A DNA stretch of 64,000 nt from Actinomadura hibisca NBRC 15177 (GCF_001552635.1 NZ_BCRO01000018.1:1-64000); one strand, 5' to 3'. Positions 46,507 through 55,882 are shown, counted from the stretch's first letter. Program-made: numbers and translations. The notes: generated by a model from the sequence alone, not told the origin.

Positions 46507-47331
46507 ATGAACGACGACGACAACGTGTACGCCGCGCTGACCGAGGACAACGACGCCCGCTGGGCCTTCGGCACCGGGTTCAGCGACCCGCTGGCCGGGG
46601 TCGAGATGGCCCCGGCGGGCGAGGACCTGGCGGCCTACTGCCTGATGCTGGGCGACGACGCGCTGATCATGTCGCAGCGGCTCCAGGAGTGGGTGGCCCG
46701 CGCCCCCGAGCTGGAGGACGAGGTCGCGCTCGCCAACATCGGCCTGGACCTGCTCGGCCAGGCCCGCGTGCTGCTGGCCCGCACCGGCCGCGACGAGGAC
46801 GACCTCGCCTACCGGCGCGCGGCGGCGGAGTTCCGCAACGTGCGGCTGGCCGAGCTGCCCAACGGCGACTTCGCGCACCTGGTCGTCCGGCTGCTGGTCT
46901 TCTCCACCTGGCGGCTGGCGCTGCTGGACCGGCTCGCCGCCTCCGCCGACCCGACGCTGGCCGCGATCGCCGCCAAGGGCGTCAAGGAGGTCGCCTACCA
47001 CCGCGACTACGCGGCCCGCTGGACGGTCCGGCTGGGCGACGGCACCGACGAGTCCCACCGGCGGATGCGCCGCGCCCTGGACGAGCTGTGGCCCTACGTC
47101 CCCGAGCTGTTCGTGGCCGATCCCGTCGAGTCGGAGCCCTTCGCCGTCGATCCGGCCTCGCTGCGCGATGAGTTCGACCAGGTCATCGCCCACGTCCTCG
47201 AAACAGCGACTCTTCCTATCCCCGACGTCGCAGGCGACCCGGCCCCACGCGGCACGCACACCTCCGCGCTGGAGCCGCTGCTGGAGGAGATGCAGAGCGT
47301 CGCGCGCGCCTTCCCGGAGGCGACATGGTGA
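46507..47331 (+). CDS. paaC: Phenylacetyl-CoA epoxidase structural subunit PaaC
   Basis: 274 aa; ferritin-like partner of PaaA, seen in DALIMSQRLQEWVARAPELE, LANIGLDLLGQARVLL, VKEVAYHRDYAARWTVRLGDG and the C-terminal LEEMQSVARAFPEATW. It does not carry the active di-iron site but stabilises PaaA. It overlaps paaD by 7 bp. Confidence 0.94.
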   Translation: MNDDDNVYAALTEDNDARWAFGTGFSDPLAGVEMAPAGEDLAAYCLMLGDDALIMSQRLQEWVARAPELEDEVALANIGLDLLGQARVLLARTGRDEDDLAYRRAAAEFRNVRLAELPNGDFAHLVVRLLVFSTWRLALLDRLAASADPTLAAIAAKGVKEVAYHRDYAARWTVRLGDGTDESHRRMRRALDELWPYVPELFVADPVESEPFAVDPASLRDEFDQVIAHVLETATLPIPDVAGDPAPRGTHTSALEPLLEEMQSVARAFPEATW

Positions 47332-47837
47332 TCGACGAAAGGAAGGGCAGGCCGAGCGCGCGGGCGGTCGCCGAGACCGTCACCGACCCCGAGTTGCCCC
47401 AGCTCACCCTGGCCGACCTCGGCGTGCTGCGCGAGGTCGCCGAGGACGGCGGCCGGGTCACGGTGTCGATCACCCCGACCTACAGCGGCTGCCCGGCCCT
47501 GGACACCATGCGCGACGACCTGGTGCACCGCCTCGACGCCGCCGGGTACGCCGACGTCGAGGTGCGCATCGTGCTGCACCCGGCGTGGAGCACCGACGAC
47601 ATCACCGAGGCCGGGCGGCGCAAGCTCGCCGCTGCCGGCATCGCCCCACCCGGCCCCGCGCCCCGCCGGGGGAGCGGCCCCGTCCCGCTGACGCTGGGAC
47701 CCACCCGGCGCGCCCGCTGCCCGCGCTGCGGCTCGCCCGACACCCGCGAGCAGTCGCCGTTCGGGTCCACCGCCTGCAAGGCGCTGCGCCGCTGCGACGC
47801 CTGCGGCGAGCCGTTCGAGCACCTCAAGGAGATCTGA
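47325..47837 (+). CDS. paaD: PaaD, MIP18-like maturation factor of the epoxidase
   Basis: 170 aa. The N-terminal DUF59/MIP18 domain (TVTDPELPQLTLADLGVLRE, PTYSGCPALDTMRDDL) is followed by a short linker and a four-Cys zinc-ribbon-like C-terminus (CPRCGS, CDACGEPFEHLKEI). It assists iron-sulphur or di-iron cofactor assembly for the epoxidase complex. The paaE start follows one base after the stop. Confidence 0.94.
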   Translation: MVIDERKGRPSARAVAETVTDPELPQLTLADLGVLREVAEDGGRVTVSITPTYSGCPALDTMRDDLVHRLDAAGYADVEVRIVLHPAWSTDDITEAGRRKLAAAGIAPPGPAPRRGSGPVPLTLGPTRRARCPRCGSPDTREQSPFGSTACKALRRCDACGEPFEHLKEI

Positions 47838-47838
47838 G

Positions 47839-48921
47839 ATGACGCTCGCGACGACCCCACCGGCGCAGACGCCCGAGCACCGCCGCTTCCACCGGCTGCG
47901 AGTGAGCCGCGTGGAGCGCCTGTGCGACGACGCGGTCGCCGTCACCTTCGACGTGCCCGACGAGCTGACGGGCCTGTACGCCTTCCAGCCCGGCAAGTCC
48001 CTGGCGCTGCGCCGCTTCGTGGACGGCCGCGAGGAGCGCCGCTCCTACTCCATCTGCGCCCCGGCGGGCGCGCGCCCGCGCGTCGGGGTCCGCGAGGTGC
48101 CCGGAGGGCTGCTGTCGTCGTGGCTGGTGCACGAGGTGCGGCCGGGCGACGAGATCGAGGTGCAGCCGCCCAGCGGTTCGTTCACCGGCGACCTGCTGCC
48201 CGGCGAGCGCCACGTGATGATCGCGGCCGGGTCGGGCATCACGCCGATCCTGTCGCTGGCGGCGTCCGCGCTGGCCGCCGGGTCGCACGTCACGCTGTTC
48301 TACGGCAACCGCCGCAGCGGCACCGTGATGTTCGCCGACGAGCTGGCCGACCTGAAGGACCGCCACCCGGCCCGCTTCGAGCTGGTGCACGTGTTGTCGC
48401 GCGAGCCCCGCGAGGCCGAGCTGTTCTCCGGCCGCCTGGACGCCGAGCGGCTGGCGGCGCTGCTGCCGCCGCTGGTGCCGGTCGGCGAGGTGGACCACTG
48501 GTGGTTGTGCGGCCCGCACGGCATGGTCACCGGGGCCCGCGAGGCGCTGAAGGGCTTCGACGTCCCCGACGAGCGCGTCCACCAGGAGCTGTTCTACGTC
48601 GGCGAGACCGAGCGCCACGTCGAGGAACCGGTGCCCGCCGGGCCGGGCAGCGCCGTGACGGTCGTGCTCGACAGCCGCACCACCACCCTGGAGCTGCCCG
48701 CCGGGACCACCGTGCTGGACGGGGCCCAGCGGGTGCGGCCCGACCTGCCGTTCGCCTGCAAGGGCGGCGTCTGCGGCACCTGTCGCGCCAAGGTCACCGC
48801 GGGCGAGGTCACGATGCGCCGCAACTTCGCGCTCGACCCCGCCGAGACCGACGCCGGGTTCGTGCTGACCTGCCAGGCGCTGCCGGTCACCGACGCGGTG
48901 ACCGTGGACTACGACGCCTGA
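47839..48921 (+). CDS. paaE: Phenylacetyl-CoA epoxidase reductase PaaE
   Basis: 360 aa. The FAD domain (~1-105; RRSYSIC) and NADPH domain (~110-240; AAGSGITPILSLA, CGPHGMV) are followed by a plant-type [2Fe-2S] ferredoxin domain with FACKGGVCGTCRAKV and a later LTCQALP Cys. It passes electrons from NADPH to the PaaA di-iron site. Last gene of the paa operon; no paaG, paaF, paaH, paaJ or paaK lie in the window, so the rest of the pathway must be elsewhere. Confidence 0.95.
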   Translation: MTLATTPPAQTPEHRRFHRLRVSRVERLCDDAVAVTFDVPDELTGLYAFQPGKSLALRRFVDGREERRSYSICAPAGARPRVGVREVPGGLLSSWLVHEVRPGDEIEVQPPSGSFTGDLLPGERHVMIAAGSGITPILSLAASALAAGSHVTLFYGNRRSGTVMFADELADLKDRHPARFELVHVLSREPREAELFSGRLDAERLAALLPPLVPVGEVDHWWLCGPHGMVTGAREALKGFDVPDERVHQELFYVGETERHVEEPVPAGPGSAVTVVLDSRTTTLELPAGTTVLDGAQRVRPDLPFACKGGVCGTCRAKVTAGEVTMRRNFALDPAETDAGFVLTCQALPVTDAVTVDYDA

Positions 48922-48935
48922 CGGGGGCCCCGCGC

Positions 48936-49487
48936 TCACATCGGCGGCATCTCGCCGGGCGTCCACTCGCCCGCCAGCTCGCCCGGCGACTCGTCGAAGA
49001 TCAGCAGCGTGCGGGTGCTGCGCACGCCCGGGATCGCGTGCAGGTCGTACAGCACCAGCTCGCGCAGGGCGGCCTGGTCGGGCACCCGCACCAGCGCGAT
49101 CACGTCGAAGTCGCCGCCGGTCAGCGCGAAGTGGTGGATGGCGGGCAGCCGCCGCAACTGCTCGCGCACCTCGCGCCAGGAGTTCTGCTCGATCTTGAGC
49201 GTCAGGTAGGCCGAGGTCGCCAGCCCGACCTGCGCCGGGTCCAGCCGCGCCGAGAAGCCCTTGACGACGCCCTCGCGCAGCAGCCGGTCGAGGCGGCTGT
49301 AGGCGTTGGCGCGCGAGACGCGCACCCGCTCGGCCAGCGCGCGGATCGACATGCGGCCGTCGCGCAGCAGCGCGCCGACGATGGCGCGGTCGATGTCGTC
49401 CAGCGTCGCGGCCATCCGTCTCGCGGGCCGCCGCTCGAACGCCTCCGGCGCGTCCGTTCGTCCGGCGGACGGGTCGCTAACAGCCAT
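48936..49487 (-). CDS. bkdR: Lrp/AsnC-family regulator of the bkd operon
   Basis: 183 aa from the ATG at 49487 (an internal ATG at 49415, just before LDDIDRAIVGALLRDG, would give a family-typical ~159 aa). The HTH is MSIRALAERVRVSRANAYSRLDRL, followed by the RAM ligand domain (VGLATSAYLTLKI ... FALTGGDFDVIALVRVPD). It is divergent from bkdA, the arrangement known for the activator BkdR of branched-chain 2-oxoacid dehydrogenase genes. It converges on paaE with a 14-bp gap. Confidence 0.82.
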   Translation of the reverse strand: MAVSDPSAGRTDAPEAFERRPARRMAATLDDIDRAIVGALLRDGRMSIRALAERVRVSRANAYSRLDRLLREGVVKGFSARLDPAQVGLATSAYLTLKIEQNSWREVREQLRRLPAIHHFALTGGDFDVIALVRVPDQAALRELVLYDLHAIPGVRSTRTLLIFDESPGELAGEWTPGEMPPM

Positions 49488-49574
49488 TTCGTCTCATGAT
49501 TTCTCCAGCTATGGACGGACTGGTCCCGGCGAAAGCAATGTAGTGGACATATGGCCGATTCTAGGAGGGTGGCC

Positions 49575-50663
49575 GTGGCGGCAAAGAAGCCGGGTGCGGA
49601 TCTGCTTCCCGATCGCGAACCCCTGCGGTTCATCGACGCGGACGGACGGCCCGTCAAACCGGGCAAGAGCGGGGGCGCGGCCATGCCCGCCCCCGAACGG
49701 CTGCTGGACGCCCACCGCGCGCTGGTGGTGGGCCGCCGGTTCGACCGGCAGGCCACCAGCCTGGTCAAGCAGGGACGGCTGGCGGTGTACCCGTCGGCGC
49801 ACGGGCAGGAGGCGAGCGAGGTCGGCGCGATCCTCGGCCTGCGCGACACCGACTGGATCTTCCCGACCTACCGGGACAGCGTCGCGCTGGTCACGCGCGG
49901 CATCGACCCCGTCGAGGTGCTGACGCTGCTGCGCGGCGACTGGCACTGCGGCTACGACCCGGTCGCGCACCGCACCGCACCGCAGTGCACGCCGCTGGCC
50001 ACGCAGGCCCCGCACGCCGTCGGCGTCGGCCACGCCGCGCGCCTCAAGGGCGAGGACACCGTCGTTCTGGCCTTCCTGGGCGACGGCGCGACCAGCGAGG
50101 GCGACTTCCACGAGGCGATGAACTTCGCGGCGGTGTTCAAGTCGCCGGTGATCTTCTTCGTGCAGAACAACAAGTACGCGATCTCGGTGCCGCTGGCCCG
50201 GCAGACCGCCGCGCCGTCGCTGGCGCACAAGGCGGTCGGCTACGGGATGCCGGGCGTCAGCGTGGACGGCAACGACGTGGCCGCCGTCATGGCGGCGGTG
50301 ACGCGGGCCGCCGACCGCGCCCGCAAGGGCAAGGGCCCGACGCTCATCGAGGCCCACACCTACCGCATCGAGGCCCACACCAACGCCGACGACGCCACCC
50401 GCTATCGCGCCGACGACGAGGTGGCAGAGTGGCGGCGGCGCGACCCGGTGGACCGGCTGACCGCCTACCTGCGCGAGGCCGGGCTGCTGGACGACGCGCG
50501 CGCCGCCGCCGTCGCCGAGGAGGCCGAGCGCGTCGCCGCCGACCTGCGCGACCGCATCGACGACCAGCGCCCGCCCGCCCCGGCGGAGCTGTTCGCGCAC
50601 GTCTACGCCGAGCCCACCGCGCAGCTGCGCGAGCAGGCCGCCCTGATCGCCGAGGAGGTGTGA
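49575..50663 (+). CDS. bkdA: Branched-chain 2-oxoacid dehydrogenase E1 alpha subunit
   Basis: 362 aa. The GTG at 49575 is chosen because AGGAGG lies 6 bp upstream (49563-49568); an in-frame ATG at 49551 is the alternative. The thiamine diphosphate motif GDGATSEGDFHEAMNFAAVF-KSPVIFFVQNN is near residue 170. The phosphorylation-loop region HTYRIEAHTNADDATRYR is typical of the branched-chain rather than pyruvate enzyme. It decarboxylates 2-oxoacids from Val, Leu and Ile. Confidence 0.9.
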   Translation: MAAKKPGADLLPDREPLRFIDADGRPVKPGKSGGAAMPAPERLLDAHRALVVGRRFDRQATSLVKQGRLAVYPSAHGQEASEVGAILGLRDTDWIFPTYRDSVALVTRGIDPVEVLTLLRGDWHCGYDPVAHRTAPQCTPLATQAPHAVGVGHAARLKGEDTVVLAFLGDGATSEGDFHEAMNFAAVFKSPVIFFVQNNKYAISVPLARQTAAPSLAHKAVGYGMPGVSVDGNDVAAVMAAVTRAADRARKGKGPTLIEAHTYRIEAHTNADDATRYRADDEVAEWRRRDPVDRLTAYLREAGLLDDARAAAVAEEAERVAADLRDRIDDQRPPAPAELFAHVYAEPTAQLREQAALIAEEV

Positions 50664-50665
50664 CG

Positions 50666-51685
50666 ATGCCCGCCACGAAGTCCGCCACGAAGTCCGCCGA
50701 GAAGTCCGCCGAGACGTCGATGGCCCAGGCGCTCAACGCCGCGCTGGCCGACGCCCTGGCCGAGGACCCGCGCGTGGTGGTGTTCGGCGAGGACGTGGGG
50801 CCGCTCGGCGGCGTCTTCCGCGTCACCGACGGCCTGACCGCCAAGTTCGGCGAGGACCGCTGCTTCGACACCCCGCTCGCGGAGTCCGGCATCGTGGGCC
50901 TCGCCGTCGGCATGGCCATGAACGGGCTGCGCCCGGTGGTCGAGATGCAGTTCGACGCCTTCGCCTACCCGGCGTTCGAGCAGATCGTCAGCCACGTCGC
51001 CAAGATGCGCAACCGCACCCGGGGCACGATCGGCCTGCCGATGGTCATCCGCGTGCCCTACGGCGGCGGCATCGGCGGCGTCGAGCACCACTGCGACTCC
51101 TCCGAGGCGTACTACGCCCACACCCCCGGGCTGACCGTGGTCGCCCCCGCGACCGTCGCCGACGCCTACGCGCTGTTGCGCGAGGCGATCGAGCACCCCG
51201 ACCCGGTGGTGTTCCTGGAGCCCAAGCGCCTGTACTGGGCCAAGGAGGAGGTGCGCCTGCCCGCGCGCGGCGAGCCGTTCGGCCGCGCCGCCGTCCGCCG
51301 CGCCGGGGCCGACGCCACCCTCATCGCCTACGGGCCCACCGTCCCGGTGGCGCTCGCGGCGGCGCAGGAGGCCGTCGCCGAGGGCTGGGACCTGGAGGTC
51401 GTGGACCTGCGCACGCTGGTGCCGTTCGACGACGCCACCGTCACCGCCAGCGTCATGAAGACCGGCCGCGCCGTCGTGGTGTCGGAGGCGCAGGGCTTCG
51501 CCGGGGTCGCCGCCGAGATCGCCGCCCGCGTGGGGGAGCGCTGCTTCCACGCGCTGGAGGCCCCGGTCCGCCGCGTCACCGGCCTGGACATCCCCTACCC
51601 GCCGCCCAAGCTGGAGCACCACCACCTGCCGTCGGTGGACCGGGTGCTCGACGCGGTGGCCGATCTCCAGTGGGAGGACGCGTGA
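50666..51685 (+). CDS. bkdB: Branched-chain 2-oxoacid dehydrogenase E1 beta subunit
   Basis: 339 aa; ATG 2 bp after the bkdA stop with GAGGAGG upstream. Transketolase-like pyrimidine domain with FGEDVGPLGGVFRVTDGL, CFDTPLAESGIVGLAVGMAM and the C-terminal domain LEVVDLRTLVPFDD. The N-terminus contains a short ATKS/AEKS repeat encoded by three 12-bp tandem units (50675-50710), outside the conserved fold. Overlaps bkdC by GTGA. Confidence 0.93.
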   Translation: MPATKSATKSAEKSAETSMAQALNAALADALAEDPRVVVFGEDVGPLGGVFRVTDGLTAKFGEDRCFDTPLAESGIVGLAVGMAMNGLRPVVEMQFDAFAYPAFEQIVSHVAKMRNRTRGTIGLPMVIRVPYGGGIGGVEHHCDSSEAYYAHTPGLTVVAPATVADAYALLREAIEHPDPVVFLEPKRLYWAKEEVRLPARGEPFGRAAVRRAGADATLIAYGPTVPVALAAAQEAVAEGWDLEVVDLRTLVPFDDATVTASVMKTGRAVVVSEAQGFAGVAAEIAARVGERCFHALEAPVRRVTGLDIPYPPPKLEHHHLPSVDRVLDAVADLQWEDA

Positions 51686-53034
51686 GCGCCCGCACCTTCG
51701 CCCTGCCCGACCTCGGCGAGGGCCTGACCGAGGCCGAGGTCGTCCGCTGGCTGGTCGCGGCGGGCGACACCGTCGCGGTGGACCAGGCCGTCGTCGAGGT
51801 CGAGACCGCCAAGGCGACCGTGGAGGTCCCCACGCCCTACGGCGGCGTCGTGACCGAGCTGAGCGCCGCCGAGGGCGAGGTCGTGGACGTCGGCGCGGCC
51901 CTGCTGGTCGTGGACGACGCGCCCGCCGAGTCCGCTCCGGACGCGCCCGAGGCGCGCCGCTACGTGGAGGAGGAGCGGGCCGGGTCGGGCAACGTCCTGG
52001 TCGGCTACGGGACCGCCGAGCCCGTCCGGCGCGGCAGGCGGCGCCCCGCCCGCCGGAGCGCGGCACCCGCCGCAGCGTCCACCACCGTGCCCGCCGGATC
52101 GTCCGGCAACGCGTCCGGCACGACGCGGCCGCTGGTCATCTCGCCGGTCGTGCGCCGCCTGGCCCGCGACCACGGGGTGGACCTCACCCGGCTCACCGGG
52201 AGCGCGGCCGGGGGAGTCATCACCCGCGCCGACGTCGAGCAGGCCATCAAGAGCGGCGAGAAGACCGCCCCGGCGGCTCCGGAGACGGTCCCGGCAGCCC
52301 CCGCCGTGGCCCCCGCTGTGGCCCCCGAGCCGTCCCTCCCCGCCCCCGTCCGCGAGCGCGTCCCGCTGCGCGGGGCGCGGCAGGCCGCCGCCGAGGTGTT
52401 CTCCCGCAGCCGCCGCGAGATCCCCGAGGCCACCACCTGGGTCGACGTGGACGCCACCGACCTGGTCGCGCTCCGCGAGCAGCTCAACGCGCGGCGCCCG
52501 GACCGCCCGATCGGCCTGCTGGCGCTGCTGGCCCGGTTCACGGTCGCGGGCCTGACCCGCCACCCGGAGCTGAACAGCCGCGTGACCGGCGCGGAGATCG
52601 TCCGGTTCGACGGCGTCAACCTCGGCCTGGCCGCCCAGACCGACCGCGGCCTGGTGGTCCCGGTCGTCCGCGACGCGCACCGGCTGAGCGCCCGCGAGCT
52701 GCACGGCGAGATCGCGCGGCTGACGGCGGCGGCGCGCGAGGGCGGGCTGACGGCCGCCGACCTCACCGGCGGCACCTTCACGCTCAACAACTACGGCGTG
52801 TTCGGCGTGGACGGCTCGGCCCCGATCATCAACCACCCCGAGGCCGCCATCCTCGGCGTGGGCCGGATCGTCGACCGGCCCTGGGTGGTGGACGGCGAGG
52901 TCGTGCCGCGCAAGGTGACGCAGCTGTCGCTGGCGTTCGACCACCGGGTCTGCGACGGCGGCCCGGCCGCCGCGTTCCTGCGGTTCGTCGCCGACTGCGT
53001 CGAGCACCCGCACGACGCGCTCGCCGACCTGTGA
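51682..53034 (+). CDS. bkdC: Branched-chain 2-oxoacid dehydrogenase E2 (dihydrolipoyl acyltransferase)
   Basis: 450 aa; GTG start overlapping the bkdB stop. One lipoyl domain (~1-78) with lipoyl-Lys44 in VETAKATVEV, a peripheral subunit-binding domain (~152-190; ISPVVRRLARDHGVDLTRLTG) and a C-terminal catalytic domain (~225-450) with the active-site SLAFDHRVCDGG. The linkers are Ala/Pro-rich. It transfers the acyl group to CoA; E3 must come from elsewhere. Confidence 0.93.
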   Translation: MSARTFALPDLGEGLTEAEVVRWLVAAGDTVAVDQAVVEVETAKATVEVPTPYGGVVTELSAAEGEVVDVGAALLVVDDAPAESAPDAPEARRYVEEERAGSGNVLVGYGTAEPVRRGRRRPARRSAAPAAASTTVPAGSSGNASGTTRPLVISPVVRRLARDHGVDLTRLTGSAAGGVITRADVEQAIKSGEKTAPAAPETVPAAPAVAPAVAPEPSLPAPVRERVPLRGARQAAAEVFSRSRREIPEATTWVDVDATDLVALREQLNARRPDRPIGLLALLARFTVAGLTRHPELNSRVTGAEIVRFDGVNLGLAAQTDRGLVVPVVRDAHRLSARELHGEIARLTAAAREGGLTAADLTGGTFTLNNYGVFGVDGSAPIINHPEAAILGVGRIVDRPWVVDGEVVPRKVTQLSLAFDHRVCDGGPAAAFLRFVADCVEHPHDALADL

Positions 53035-53043
53035 CACCGGGGC

Positions 53044-53073
53044 CGCCCCGGCCCGGCACGCCGGGCCGGGGCG
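53044..53073. terminator. Bidirectional hairpin after bkdC
   Basis: A perfect 14-bp inverted repeat (arms 53044-53057 and 53060-53073, CGCCCCGGCCCGGC type) starts 10 bp after the bkdC stop and precedes the convergent cupin gene's stop. There is no T-tract on either side, as often in high-GC actinobacteria. Confidence 0.65.
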
Positions 53074-53086
53074 ATCCCGGCGAAGG

Positions 53087-53422
53087 TCAGTGCAGCCGCT
53101 TGGCGACGGTCAGGAAGACCGCCGAGTCCTCCAGCGCCTCCAGCGTGTGGGACGCCTCGGGCACCACCAGCAGGTCGCCGGTGACGCCCTCCCAGGACTC
53201 GTCCGCCGTGGCCATCCGGACCCGCCCCGCCAGCACGTGCAGCGTCGCCTCGCCCGGCCCCACGTGCTCGTCCAGGCCGGAGCCCGCGCGCAGCGCGATC
53301 AGCGTCTGGCGCAGCACGTGCTCGTGGCCGCCGTACACGGTGGTCGCCGACCGGCCGCTGGAGGCGGCTCGGGCGAGGGCGAGGTGCTCGCGCGCCGCCG
53401 CGGTCAAAGACTGTTTGTTCAC
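53087..53422 (-). CDS. Small cupin-domain protein
   Basis: 111 aa; GTG at 53422 chosen because GAGGGAG lies just upstream; an in-frame start at 53452 would add 10 residues. Single cupin barrel: TVYGGHEHVLRQTLIALRAG, EHVGPGEATLHVLAGRVRM and GDLLVVPEASHTLEALED carry the metal-binding His/Glu positions. It resembles LuxR-type or quercetinase-like small cupins that bind a metal or ligand; no substrate can be inferred. Confidence 0.82.
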   Translation of the reverse strand: MNKQSLTAAAREHLALARAASSGRSATTVYGGHEHVLRQTLIALRAGSGLDEHVGPGEATLHVLAGRVRMATADESWEGVTGDLLVVPEASHTLEALEDSAVFLTVAKRLH

Positions 53423-53528
53423 CGGTCTCCCTCGCATGTCCGAGATCGTCAACTCCGAGTAGATCTTCCCGCCCGGAGGCGGTTCCCACCGGCCCGCCGG
53501 GCAAAGACTGCGTTTCGCGGCGGACCGG

Positions 53529-54005
53529 TCAGCGCTCCCCGGCCAGCGCCTCCAGCAGCGCGGTGGTGGAGCGCGCCTCGGTCAGGCCCAGCTCCCACGC
53601 CTCGGCGTCCAGCGCCGCCGCGCCGCGCCGCTTGGCCTCGGTGTGCGGGTCGCCGACGGTGTAGGCCAGCGCCACCGGCTCCAGCGGCCGCAACAACTCG
53701 ACGTAGTCGGCCCATCCGGCGGTCCCGGGCGGCCCGGAGATCACGAAGACCCCGCTCACCGGGCGCAGCGCCGCCATCGTCTCGGCGCGCTCGGCGGCCG
53801 GGTTGACCGGCCGCTCCGGGCCCTTCCAGGCCCGCACCCGCGCGTCGTCCTCGATCCCCACCACGACGGGGAAGCCCCGGGCCGCGGCCGCCGACAGGAA
53901 CCGCACGTGCCCCACGTGCAGCACGTCGAACACCCCGGTGATCACGACCGGCCGCCCGGCCGGGCGCGGCCCCGCCCAGGCGGCCGTGAGCCTCTGATCC
54001 TCCAC
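53529..54005 (-). CDS. Nucleotidyltransferase-like (cytidylyltransferase superfamily) protein
   Basis: 158 aa; GTG start. The motif VITGVFDVLHVGHVRFLSAA has the HxGH signature (HVGH at 30-33) of the nucleotidylyltransferase superfamily. The C-terminal ISSxxxR-type motif is replaced by ARSTTALLEAL. Relatives include glycerol-3-phosphate cytidylyltransferases and RfaE/HldE C-domains, acting on sugar-phosphate or alcohol-phosphate substrates. It is divergent from the CPA1 antiporter gene across 265 bp; that gap contains imperfect CTCGCTGCG-like repeats at about 54013-54062 and no gene. Confidence 0.78.
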   Translation of the reverse strand: MEDQRLTAAWAGPRPAGRPVVITGVFDVLHVGHVRFLSAAAARGFPVVVGIEDDARVRAWKGPERPVNPAAERAETMAALRPVSGVFVISGPPGTAGWADYVELLRPLEPVALAYTVGDPHTEAKRRGAAALDAEAWELGLTEARSTTALLEALAGER

Positions 54006-54270
54006 CGTGGCCTGCCCCCTCGCTGCGCCGTGCTCGCTGCGTCGCGCTCGTTGTGCCGTGTTCCTCAGGGTTCACGGTAGCCCCGGCGGCCACCGCCCCG
54101 GACCGGCGGGGGCGGTGCTCGGGCGAAGGCCGACAAACCATGATCGATGTCTCCCCGCCGCGCACGGAATCGCGCCGGGATCGCGCCGGGCTGGTGTGGC
54201 GCGCCGAACGCGGGCGGCCGCCGCCAGCACACTGGACCACGACCGGGGCGCGAGGACGTGGGGGACGGCC

Positions 54271-55851
54271 GTGGACCAGCTGGTGTTGATCTTCCTGGTG
54301 CTGCTGGCCACGATCGTGGCCGAGCCGCTGGGCGAGCGCGTCGGGTTGCCCCCGGCGGTGCTGCTGACGGTGTTCGGCTGCGTGCTGGCGCTGATCCCGG
54401 CGGTCCCGCTGGTGCACATCGCGCCCGACCTGATCCTGCCGCTGGTGTTGCCGCCGCTGCTGTACGCGGCGGCGCGGCGCACCTCCTGGCAGCAGTTCGC
54501 CGAGAGCTGGGGCCCGATCACCATGCGGGCGGTGGGGCTGGTCCTGGCCACCGCCGCCGCGGTGGCGGCGGTCTTCCACGCCTGGTACCCCGGGCTGCCG
54601 CTCGCGGCGGCCGTCGCGCTCGGCGCGCTGGTCGCCCCGCCCGACCCGGTCGCCGCGACCGCGCTGGCCGGGCGGCTCGGGCTGCCGCGCCGCCTGGTGT
54701 CGGTGCTGGAGGGCGAGGGGCTGTTCAACGACGTCACCGCGCTGGTCGTCTACGGGGTGGCGGTGCAGGCGGCGGTCACGGGCCGGTTCTCCACGCTGGA
54801 CGCGCTGGGGGAGTTCGTGCTGTCGGCCGTCGTCGCGGTCGCGGTGGGCCTCGGCCTCGGCTGGGCGGGCAGCCGCCTGATGGAGTGGCTGGGGGACGCC
54901 ACGCTGAAGGTCGCGCTGACGCTGCTGCTGCCGTTCGCCGCGTTCGGCCTGGCCGAGGCGTGGGACGGCTCGGCGGTGCTCGCGGTGCTGGTGTGCGCGC
55001 TGTACCTCACCGACGCGGTCACCCGCTCCGACGACACCGAGTACCGGCTGGTCGGCGAGTCCTTCTGGGAGATCATCGAGATGCTGGTCAGCGGCTTCGC
55101 GTTCGGGCTGATCGGCCTGGAACTCGGCACGGTGCTGGAGGCGGTCGGCCCGGACTGGGGCCGCCTGGTCTCGGGCGCGGCGGTGGTGATCGCCGTGGTG
55201 GTGGGGCTGCGGCTGGTGTGGCTGCTGGCCACCTGGTTGCTGTTCACCCGCTGGCGCGCCCGCCACCGGGGCGACGAGCCCACCACCTGGCGCGAGACGC
55301 TGGTGACCTGGTGGGCCGGGATGCGCGGGGTCGCGACGGTCGCGCTGGCGCTGGCGATCCCGCTGACCACCGACGACGGCTCGGCCTTCCCCGGCCGCCC
55401 CGAGATCCTGTTCACCGCGTTCGCGGTCGTGCTGTTCACCCTGCTGCTCCAGGGCCCGACGCTGCCCCTGGTCGTCCGGCTGACCGGCGTGCACGCCGAC
55501 ACCGAGCGGGAACGGACGCTGGAGCGGGAGCTCTGGACCCGCGTGCTGCGCGCCGAGCTGGCGCGGCTGAAGGAGCTCGCCGCGACCGAGGACCTGCCGG
55601 AGGAGTACTACGAGCGGCTGCGCGCGAAGTTCGTGGAGCGGCTGTCCCGCGCCGACCCGGAGGCCGCCGACGAGGACGCCCGCGCCACCGCGCGGCGCGA
55701 CGCGGAGCTGATCGGGCAGATCCGGACCGTCCAGGAGGAGGTGCTGGCCGCCGGACGCCGCGCGGCCCTGGCGGCGCGGCGCGAGCCGGGCATGCCGCCG
55801 GACCTGGTGGACCGGGTCATGCGCCGCCTGGACCTGCGCTCGGCGTCCTAG
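54271..55851 (+). CDS. Na+/H+ antiporter, CPA1 family
   Basis: 526 aa; GTG after GGGGGACGGCC. About 12 membrane helices. VALGALVAPPDPVAATALAG contains the DP pair of the ion site, EGEGLFNDVTALVVYGVAVQ carries the conserved ND motif, and WWAGMRGVATVALALAIPL is the family signature. The C-terminal ~110 residues are a soluble charged regulatory tail. It exports Na+ (or K+) in exchange for protons. A MITE-like insertion follows its stop. Confidence 0.92.
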   Translation: MDQLVLIFLVLLATIVAEPLGERVGLPPAVLLTVFGCVLALIPAVPLVHIAPDLILPLVLPPLLYAAARRTSWQQFAESWGPITMRAVGLVLATAAAVAAVFHAWYPGLPLAAAVALGALVAPPDPVAATALAGRLGLPRRLVSVLEGEGLFNDVTALVVYGVAVQAAVTGRFSTLDALGEFVLSAVVAVAVGLGLGWAGSRLMEWLGDATLKVALTLLLPFAAFGLAEAWDGSAVLAVLVCALYLTDAVTRSDDTEYRLVGESFWEIIEMLVSGFAFGLIGLELGTVLEAVGPDWGRLVSGAAVVIAVVVGLRLVWLLATWLLFTRWRARHRGDEPTTWRETLVTWWAGMRGVATVALALAIPLTTDDGSAFPGRPEILFTAFAVVLFTLLLQGPTLPLVVRLTGVHADTERERTLERELWTRVLRAELARLKELAATEDLPEEYYERLRAKFVERLSRADPEAADEDARATARRDAELIGQIRTVQEEVLAAGRRAALAARREPGMPPDLVDRVMRRLDLRSAS

Positions 55852-55882
55852 CCATCCGCCGGACGGGTCGCCGGAGGGCTAG

